Source of the DNA: Peptostreptococcaceae bacterium
GTDB lineage: Bacteria; Bacillota; Clostridia; Peptostreptococcales; Anaerovoracaceae
Direction: 5' to 3'
NCBI GenBank assembly: GCA_016650115.1
Contig: JAENWI010000069.1
Location: forward strand, 1-7,169
Length of the DNA stretch: 7,169 nt
The translations under genes were made by a program, and so were the position numbers. Shown piece by piece: positions 1-4,983 of the stretch. The notes beneath the pieces were generated by a model. The model worked only from the letters and a program-made list of their open reading frames with translations. It did not search any database and was not told where the DNA came from. How positions within the stretch are numbered: the first letter of the stretch is position 1; the number at the start of each line of letters is the position of its first letter.

Positions 1-137
1 ACTAATATAACCCTTGAAAGTACAATTGTTATATAAAACTAAACTAGTTATTAATTTGCAGGCTTTCTTTCACACGCTAAAAATACTTGTCAACTTTTGC
101 TATAGTAATATTTCTTGGCTCGAACTTTAGAACAATC
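1..137. other. Non-coding stretch downstream of gene C
   Basis: These 137 AT-rich bases follow the gene C stop. I see no reading frame with a plausible start, no tRNA-like fold and no hairpin followed by a T run, so no terminator for gene C could be placed inside the window. A TTGACA on the minus strand near 90 has no convincing -10. Confidence 0.5.
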
Positions 138-1874
138 TCAATTACTACTTATTTGAATTTTTTCGCCGTTGATAATCATATCAATAAAGACCTCTACAAT
201 ATCTGGATCAAACTGACTGCCAGCGCATCTTTTTATCTCTTTAATCGTATCTTTCTGACTTACGACATCTCTATAAGTCCTCAATGTTGCCATGGCATCA
301 AACGCATCACAAATTGCAATCATCCTTGCTTCAATTTTGATTTCTTTCCCTCTAAGTCCTTGGGGGTACCCTGTTCCATCCCATCTTTCATGATGCTCAA
401 GGGCACACTCTGACATTGCTGAGAATTCATTTACGGAGCTTAATATTCTATAGCCAATTTCAGGATGCTTTTTTATTTTGTCGTACTCTTCCATAGTTAA
501 TTTCCCCTCCTTATTAAGTATAGTGTCTGGGATACCTATTTTGCCGATATCATGCATAAGCCCTACTAATCTCATCATATTAACATCATCCTCACTAAAC
601 TCCATTTTTTTCGCAAGAGCTTCTGCGAGAATACTAACATTTTTGGAATGGATTAATTCTCTTCCATTTTTTGCATATAATGTGTTTGTTATTAAATCTA
701 TGGTTTTCTTTCTCATACTTGAACTCTCGTATACCTTATGCCTGTTCAAGTGATCCTCAGTATTTTTATAAATATTATTAATATCTTGCTCTATATCTGT
801 CTTCGTTTCGCATCCAAGAGAAACAGAAACTTCTAAACCTTGAAAGTCTTCCATTTTTAAATAGCATTGGATACGTTCAATAACTTTCGCAGCATCATCA
901 GCATTTGAATTAGGAAGGATTATAATAAATTCATCTCCTCCAATTCTGGCATAAACGTCATTACTTTGGCAAACTTTACTTATAACGTTTGCTGTCTTTT
1001 TTAGAAGTTCATCTCCAACCTCATGACCAAATGAATCATTAATGAGCTTTAGGCCATTAATATCTCCCATAATCAAGCTCAAGGGTAGATTCCTTTGATT
1101 ATCCATCCTCTTAAGTTCTTCTTCATAGAATCTACGATTATAAAGACCTGTAAGCCCGTCATGGTAACTCAAATATTCAATATTTCTAAGACTTCTTCTT
1201 TTATCTGTAACATCCCTAAATACCAATACTGCACCAACCATTTCTCCATTTTCTTGGTAAATTGGGGCCGCACTATCTTCAATAGGCATTTCAATGCCGT
1301 CCTTATTGATCAATATTGTATAATCAGCCAATTCAGTTATTTTGCCACTCAATAGCACTTTTTTAATAATGTTTTCACTCTTTTGTTTTGTAGATTCATT
1401 GGCAATATTAAATATCTCCTCAATTGGTTTACCTACTACCTCGTTTTTATCCCACCCCGTCAATAATTCTGCAATTCTATTCAAAAATATTATATTAGCA
1501 TTATTATCGCATGAAATTACAGCATCTCCAATAGATTCCAAAGTAGCTTTTAAAAGCTGCTTTTCAATATAATATGCCTTTTGAATTTCTATAATCTTAG
1601 CTTGTAAGATTAGTTCTTTATCGGCAATCACGAGTTCTGCTTCTATATCTGCTTTTTCATCAGTTTGAAATATGAGTTCTTTATTGGCGATCGAAAACTC
1701 GGCTGCCCGCTTTCCCTTTTCTTCATTTTGAAATGCCAGTTCTTTATTAGCGACCAAAAGCTCGGCTGCCTGTTTCTCCATTTTTTTATTCCGAAGTAGA
1801 ATTTTTCTGTTTAAATTGATGATTTCGTACTTCAATTTTTCTATCTGGATTAGGGACTTTGCTTCTTCATTCAT
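138..1874 (-). CDS. Cytoplasmic PAS-GGDEF-HD-GYP c-di-GMP signalling protein (gene C)
   Basis: The 578-residue protein has no membrane segment, so it should act in the cytoplasm. Residues 1-105 form a charged coiled coil with three 21-residue repeats (34-96). A PAS domain covers about 106-225 and ends in the usual FRDVTDKR signature. The GGDEF domain (about 232-385) has an intact GGDEF at 312-316 and the metal/substrate segment GDINGLKLIND, so diguanylate cyclase activity is plausible; the upstream inhibitory RxxD site is Q303-S-N-D306 and so lacks its arginine. The HD-GYP domain (about 390-570) keeps HDIGK (H441-D442), H470, HHE (494-496), DGTGYP and D523, and so should hydrolyse c-di-GMP. 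The ATG at 1872-1874 is preceded by AAGGAG with a 6-base spacer. It lies 190 bases after gene B on the same strand. The domain reading is secure; which activity dominates, and the PAS ligand, are unknown. Confidence 0.96.
   Translation of the reverse strand: MNEEAKSLIQIEKLKYEIINLNRKILLRNKKMEKQAAELLVANKELAFQNEEKGKRAAEFSIANKELIFQTDEKADIEAELVIADKELILQAKIIEIQKAYYIEKQLLKATLESIGDAVISCDNNANIIFLNRIAELLTGWDKNEVVGKPIEEIFNIANESTKQKSENIIKKVLLSGKITELADYTILINKDGIEMPIEDSAAPIYQENGEMVGAVLVFRDVTDKRRSLRNIEYLSYHDGLTGLYNRRFYEEELKRMDNQRNLPLSLIMGDINGLKLINDSFGHEVGDELLKKTANVISKVCQSNDVYARIGGDEFIIILPNSNADDAAKVIERIQCYLKMEDFQGLEVSVSLGCETKTDIEQDINNIYKNTEDHLNRHKVYESSSMRKKTIDLITNTLYAKNGRELIHSKNVSILAEALAKKMEFSEDDVNMMRLVGLMHDIGKIGIPDTILNKEGKLTMEEYDKIKKHPEIGYRILSSVNEFSAMSECALEHHERWDGTGYPQGLRGKEIKIEARMIAICDAFDAMATLRTYRDVVSQKDTIKEIKRCAGSQFDPDIVEVFIDMIINGEKIQISSN
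1587..1775 (-). repeat. Three in-frame 63-bp repeats encoding a 21-residue coiled-coil unit
   Basis: Residues 34-54, 55-75 and 76-96 of gene C align with a strict 21-residue period (three heptads). The unit carries an AAEL-like start, a core ANKEL (ANKEL, ANKEL, ADKEL) and then FQ or LQ followed by acidic/lysine residues. The first two copies are closest; the third has drifted. From memory, repeats of this kind occur N-terminal to PAS, kinase and GGDEF domains in various bacteria and act as signalling coiled coils. Copy number could change by slippage in 63-bp steps without breaking the frame. Confidence 0.85.
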
Positions 1875-1880
1875 GGATTT

Positions 1881-1886
1881 CTCCTT
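1881..1886 (-). promoter_or_regulatory. Ribosome binding site of gene C
   Basis: The minus strand reads AAGGAG six bases before the ATG at 1874. It is a near-consensus Shine-Dalgarno sequence and supports this start. Confidence 0.85.
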
Positions 1887-1935
1887 AAATTCAATTCACA
1901 GTTACAAAACTAGATATATAATCATCTTGCATTAG

Positions 1936-1952
1936 TAAGTACATAGTACTTA
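1936..1952. promoter_or_regulatory. Operator-like dyad upstream of gene C
   Basis: TAAGTAC-ATA-GTACTTA is a perfect 7-base inverted repeat with a 3-base centre, lying 62 bases before the gene C start. On the minus strand it sits within the 18-base spacer between a possible -35 (TTGTAA) and a weak -10 (ACTAAT). This arrangement would suit a transcription-factor site, but the promoter match is poor and no regulator can be named. Confidence 0.35.
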
Positions 1953-2007
1953 ACTTACAAGGTATGTGTTTAGTATACCCCATTTATATATAAATTGATA
2001 TAAGGGC

Positions 2008-2032
2008 AGCTCCTGGATGATTTCCAAGAGCC
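2008..2032 (-). other. Hairpin between genes B and C
   Basis: On the minus strand GGCTCTTGG and CCAGGAGCT flank the 7-base loop AAATCAT and form a 9-bp stem if G-U pairs are allowed. It lies about 30 bases after the gene B stop. The sequence that follows (GCCCTTATATC) has no run of T, so it is at best a weak terminator; an RNA-stabilising 3' end or a mobile-repeat remnant are alternatives. One arm recurs at 4643-4656. Confidence 0.5.
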
Positions 2033-2064
2033 TCAATCCATTATTACTAATGAGCCGTCTGAAT

Positions 2065-4437
2065 TTATATGCTATTATATGGTAAGACTTTTTCAATAAA
2101 TATCATGGCTATCTCGGGGTCAAATTGAGTTCCTACGCATCTTTTAATTTCCGCAATTGCCTTTTCTTCGGTCATTACTTTGCCGTAAGTTCTCTCACTT
2201 GTCATTGCATCATAAGCATCAGCTATAGCAATTATTCTTGCTTCCATGGATATTTGATCCCCTTTTAATCCTCTTGGATACCCAGTTCCATCCCATTTTT
2301 CCTGATGCTGAAGCACAAACTCTGCTATTTCGGAGAATTCACCGACTGAACTCAATATTCTAAAACCTATTTCAGAATGTTTTTTAATTTCTTCCCATTG
2401 ATTAGCATCCAACTTTCGAGAACTATTTAGAATTCTTTCATCAACACCAATTTTTCCAATATCGTGTACTAGCCCTGCAGTTCTCACTTGACTAATCTTA
2501 TCAACGTTCATATCCATTTTCTTTGCAATTTTCTCACAAAGTTTACTAACTCTCTTCGAATGAAGCATTTCCCTATGGTTCTTTTCATATAATGTATTCA
2601 TGATCAGGTCTATCGGCTTACTTCTCATACTCGTGCTTTCATACAACTTATGCCTGTACATATCATCTTCTGCATTTTTTATTATATCCAGAATGTTTTC
2701 TTTCTCGTCAACTTTTGTTTTAATTCCGAATGAGATAGATATATTTATTCCATACATTTTATCCTTTAATAATATATCTTTAATTCTACTAATAATCATT
2801 TCAGCTTCATAACAATTTGTTGTAGGGAGGAGAATAGCAAACTCATCCCCTCCAAACCTAGATATTATGTCATCGCCTCTGCAGCTAACTTTTAAAGCTT
2901 CCGCAACCCTTATAAGCAGGTCATCCCCCACACTATGGCCAAAAGAATCATTCATAAATTTCAACCCGTTTACATCTCCTATGGCGACTGTTAAGGGCAG
3001 GTTTCTTTTAATATCCAGCCTTGTTATTTCTTCTTCATAAAACCTACGGTTGTACAAGTCGGTCAACTGGTCATGATAACCTATATATAAAACTTCTTCT
3101 TCATTTTTCTTCCGCTCACTCATATCACGTCCTACACCTATAATCCCTATAATATTACCATTGGCATCCAGATACGGCGCTTTGAGCATATCAAAATAAC
3201 ATTTTTCCCCAGTTGAATAAATCTTAATTTCATCATAATTCTTGGTTTTTTTTGTTTCCATTACTTCTATATCATGTCCAATGTAAGTGCTAGCATTTTC
3301 CCTGTCAAATAAGTCATAGTCAGTTTTACCTACAATTTCTTTATCCGGCACGCCTACAAGCCTTTGAAATTGAAGGTTACATCCAATATATGCACCTTCG
3401 GTATTCTTATAAAAGATTATATCAGGAATTGTATCTAGCAAAGAATTTATCAGCCAAGCCTGTTTTGTCTGTCGCTCCTGGCTCTCTTTTAAAACATCAA
3501 TCATATCCTTAAGCTTTTTCGTTTTTTCGCGAACCTTGCTTTTAAGCGTATGATTCATCTTAACAAGCATTAAAGAAAGCAACAAAATCATTCCCAACAT
3601 ATACAATAAGTATATTGGGTATTTATTGCTCGACTGCTCTTCTACATACCATTTTCTATTAATTTTCGAATATTCTTTTTCTGATATTAAAGAAAATCCT
3701 TTTTTTATTGTATCTAGCATAGCAGTGTTTCCTTTTAAAACTGCTCTATGAAACTCTTCTGTGTACAGAGGTTTGGAATAATTAAATTTAGTTTGTATAT
3801 TATCCCTATACATAAAATATTGTGCAGGTTGCCTATCCATAACAAAAATTGAGACTTCTCCTGATTTAGTTGCATTGATTATATCTTCATAGCTTTCATA
3901 TAAACGTAAATCAGATATACCATTAGACAACAAATACATTATGCTTGCGTCTCCACTTTTAACTGCCACAGAAAATCCTTCTAGCGAACCAACTCCAGTT
4001 ATGCCACATATTTCTTTTGGGAAGAATATGTTAGCATCAATCTTCGCATAGGGCTTTGTGAAGTCATACAATTTCTCTCTCTCAGCATTTTGAAATATTG
4101 TGTCGATTGCATCGTATTTTCCATTTTTCATATCTGCCTGAGCCATATCCCAGGATATTGGATAAAGTTCAACTTTTATTCCAGTCTTTTTCTCCCATAA
4201 TTTCCATTGATCCACTATGATTCCCTGCGGATTTCCCGCACTATCTTTAAAAATAAATGGAGGGTAATTATCATCTAAAACCACTCTAATGGTTTTAATG
4301 TTGGGATTTATAGATTCCCTTGATAGCGCAAATCCATCTATATTTGGAACAAAAGTAATAACTGCAAAAGCAGTTATTACTGTAAATATACGTATAATTA
4401 TTTTTTTATAAAACTTAATTTCTTTTATACCTTTCAA
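2065..4437 (-). CDS. Membrane-bound SBP_bac_3-PAS-GGDEF-HD-GYP c-di-GMP signalling protein (gene B)
   Basis: Numbered from the TTG at 4437 the protein has 790 residues. A hydrophobic signal/anchor lies at about 13-30. An extracytoplasmic solute-binding domain (about 50-267) follows, with NYPPF near its start, R120 in an AEREK-DFTKPY context matching the carboxylate-binding arginine of amino-acid-binding proteins, and D201. A second membrane helix (275-293) leads into a coiled linker and a PAS domain (about 328-443). GGDEF (529-533) is intact, with inhibitory site R520-x-x-D523. The HD-GYP domain keeps HDIGK (658-659), H687, GYP (719-721) and D740, but the usual HHE is H711-Q712-E. There is no ATG near the start; the TTG at 4446 is also in frame but abuts the ribosome binding site. 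The role inferred is periplasmic sensing of an amino-acid-like ligand to set c-di-GMP. Ligand and net activity are unknown. Confidence 0.95.
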   Translation of the reverse strand: MKGIKEIKFYKKIIIRIFTVITAFAVITFVPNIDGFALSRESINPNIKTIRVVLDDNYPPFIFKDSAGNPQGIIVDQWKLWEKKTGIKVELYPISWDMAQADMKNGKYDAIDTIFQNAEREKLYDFTKPYAKIDANIFFPKEICGITGVGSLEGFSVAVKSGDASIMYLLSNGISDLRLYESYEDIINATKSGEVSIFVMDRQPAQYFMYRDNIQTKFNYSKPLYTEEFHRAVLKGNTAMLDTIKKGFSLISEKEYSKINRKWYVEEQSSNKYPIYLLYMLGMILLLSLMLVKMNHTLKSKVREKTKKLKDMIDVLKESQERQTKQAWLINSLLDTIPDIIFYKNTEGAYIGCNLQFQRLVGVPDKEIVGKTDYDLFDRENASTYIGHDIEVMETKKTKNYDEIKIYSTGEKCYFDMLKAPYLDANGNIIGIIGVGRDMSERKKNEEEVLYIGYHDQLTDLYNRRFYEEEITRLDIKRNLPLTVAIGDVNGLKFMNDSFGHSVGDDLLIRVAEALKVSCRGDDIISRFGGDEFAILLPTTNCYEAEMIISRIKDILLKDKMYGINISISFGIKTKVDEKENILDIIKNAEDDMYRHKLYESTSMRSKPIDLIMNTLYEKNHREMLHSKRVSKLCEKIAKKMDMNVDKISQVRTAGLVHDIGKIGVDERILNSSRKLDANQWEEIKKHSEIGFRILSSVGEFSEIAEFVLQHQEKWDGTGYPRGLKGDQISMEARIIAIADAYDAMTSERTYGKVMTEEKAIAEIKRCVGTQFDPEIAMIFIEKVLPYNSI

Positions 4438-4446
4438 TCCAATCAA

Positions 4447-4452
4447 CCTCTT
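4447..4452 (-). promoter_or_regulatory. Ribosome binding site that decides the TTG start of gene B
   Basis: The minus strand reads AAGAGG directly followed by TTGATTGGATTG. The first TTG (4444-4446) has no spacer from this site, whereas the second (4435-4437) has nine bases, which is a workable distance. The second TTG is therefore preferred; the choice adds or removes only three residues. Confidence 0.6.
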
Positions 4453-4481
4453 GATAGTTCATTCTTCTTCATGACCACTGA

Positions 4482-4511
4482 TTTATAACAGGAATCATAC
4501 CAAATACTCAA
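4482..4511 (-). promoter_or_regulatory. Candidate sigma-A promoter of gene B
   Basis: The minus strand carries TTGAGT (4506-4511), an 18-base spacer and TATAAA (4482-4487). The TGT just before TATAAA gives an extended -10. It lies between the upstream terminator and the gene B start, which fits independent transcription of gene B, with a leader of about 35 bases before the start codon. It was assigned by eye in AT-rich DNA, so chance matches are possible. Confidence 0.45.
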
Positions 4512-4579
4512 ATATTTTACCACATTCAAAAAACCCAAGCAACATTTTTTTTAAAAATTATTTTTTTATTTTATACATG

Positions 4580-4636
4580 AAAAAACTCCTCTAATTATAA
4601 ACAGTTTTGCTTTTTAACTGTCTACTATTAGAGGAG
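4580..4636 (-). terminator. Intrinsic terminator upstream of gene B
   Basis: On the minus strand CTCCTCTAAT and ATTAGAGGAG form a perfect 10-bp outer stem. ACAGTT and AACTGT form a 6-bp inner stem around the loop AAAAAGCAA. The five bases between them pair at four positions if G-U is allowed, so about 20 of 21 positions pair. TTTTTT follows at once (4580-4585). It lies downstream of gene A and the transposase remnant, and should insulate gene B from their transcription. There is no T run on the other side, so it acts on minus-strand transcripts only. Confidence 0.8.
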
Positions 4637-4642
4637 AATATT

Positions 4643-4656
4643 AATCATCCAGGAGC
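4643..4656 (-). repeat. Copy of the hairpin-arm motif GCTCCTGGATGATT
   Basis: The minus strand reads GCTCCTGGATGATT here, identical over 14 bases to plus-strand 2009-2022 in the hairpin between genes B and C. Read on the minus strand, TTGAGGCTCCTGG here also matches TTGAGGCTCTTGG at 2024-2036 with one change. It lies just before the terminator. Its nature is unknown; it may be a remnant of a small palindromic repeat. Confidence 0.4.
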
Positions 4657-4719
4657 CTCAAATCACTATTTTCTTTTCTCAAGCAACACGCAAATTTCTG
4701 TGTGTGTCGGTTGTGCACC

Positions 4720-4939
4720 AGGAACTATAATGTGCACGCTTGTCAAGACAAAATTTTAGAAATTCTTAGTTATGAACTCCTTTCTTGATTTAAGCTGCAT
4801 TTGCAAGTTTCCCAAAATATATTTCTCCTGTGGTCTTGTAGTTATAGCTTTGATGACCTCTGTGGTAATTGTAATGTTCAATATATTCGTTTGATGTGAA
4901 CTGACTGCCTTGGTCGCTGTTTATGATTTCTGGTGCACC
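4720..4939 (-). mobile_element. Decayed IS3-family insertion sequence, right-hand part
   Basis: Beyond the transposase stop, the minus strand continues with AAATTTTGTCTTGACAAG and then a GTGCACATTATAG segment. These resemble the short non-coding tail and terminal repeat found after OrfB in this family. The left end, OrfA and most of OrfB are absent, and no matching inverted repeat or target duplication was found. The outer boundary near 4720 is an estimate. Confidence 0.4.
4790..4939 (-). pseudogene. IS3-family transposase (OrfB) C-terminal remnant with internal deletion
   Basis: The minus strand encodes 49 residues and a TAA stop. It opens with GAPEIINSDQGSQFTSNEYI, the rve-type integrase segment around the second catalytic aspartate. 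It then passes directly to EHYNYHRGHQSYNYKTTGEI and YFGKLANAA, the far C-terminus of IS3-family OrfB. The roughly 50 or more residues normally between these, which include the catalytic glutamate, are missing. The upstream frame meets a TAG at 4946-4948 and has no start codon, so the N-terminal part and OrfA are also gone. It cannot be a working transposase. Both junctions look clean, since similarity to the family stops abruptly at GAPE and resumes at EHYN. The family assignment rests on recognised motifs; the exact element is not known. Confidence 0.85.
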
Positions 4940-4983
4940 ATCCTCCTATATCCGCAGTTATTTTAGCATCTATTAATCCATCT

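Larger units (their letters stand above)
4447..4983. other. 537-base gap between genes A and B
   Basis: From the gene A side, the gap holds about 44 bases of unassigned sequence, the IS3-family transposase remnant (4790-4939) and its presumed flanking end. Then come an unassigned stretch of about 80 bases, the terminator (4580-4636), and an A/T-rich segment with the candidate gene B promoter. No intact gene, tRNA or recognisable riboswitch is seen. A c-di-GMP riboswitch was looked for and not found. Confidence 0.7.

Noticed and set aside
1..137. Terminator or promoter after gene C
   Set aside because: No stem with a T run was found; a TTGACA on the minus strand lacks a fitting -10, and AACTAGTT is only an 8-base palindrome.
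87..413. Plus-strand open frames, here and at 478-753, 1095-1572, 2600-2812 and 5750-6139
   Set aside because: They lie wholly or largely opposite the three well-supported minus-strand genes, show no recognisable domain and have no convincing ribosome binding sites; they are antisense shadows.
4686..4705. Small hairpin ACACGCA / TGTGTGT
   Set aside because: The stem has only 7 pairs including a G-U, within low-complexity GT sequence, with no T run; chance is likely.
4640..4790. Possible c-di-GMP riboswitch (a CACGCAAA-like string near 4687)
   Set aside because: The rest of the GEMM core (the conserved GGGCAAACC-type segment and the paired helices) is absent on both strands.
4931..4940. Palindrome TGGTGCACCA, echoed by GTGCAC motifs near 4715-4740, as IS target duplication or attachment site
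   Set aside because: The first lies inside the transposase coding remnant (GAPE codons), so it is not a flank; the shared core is only six to nine bases.
4940..4983. Short peptide frame (LIDAKITADIGG) between gene A and the IS remnant
   Set aside because: It is very short, is out of frame with the remnant and matches no family I recognise.
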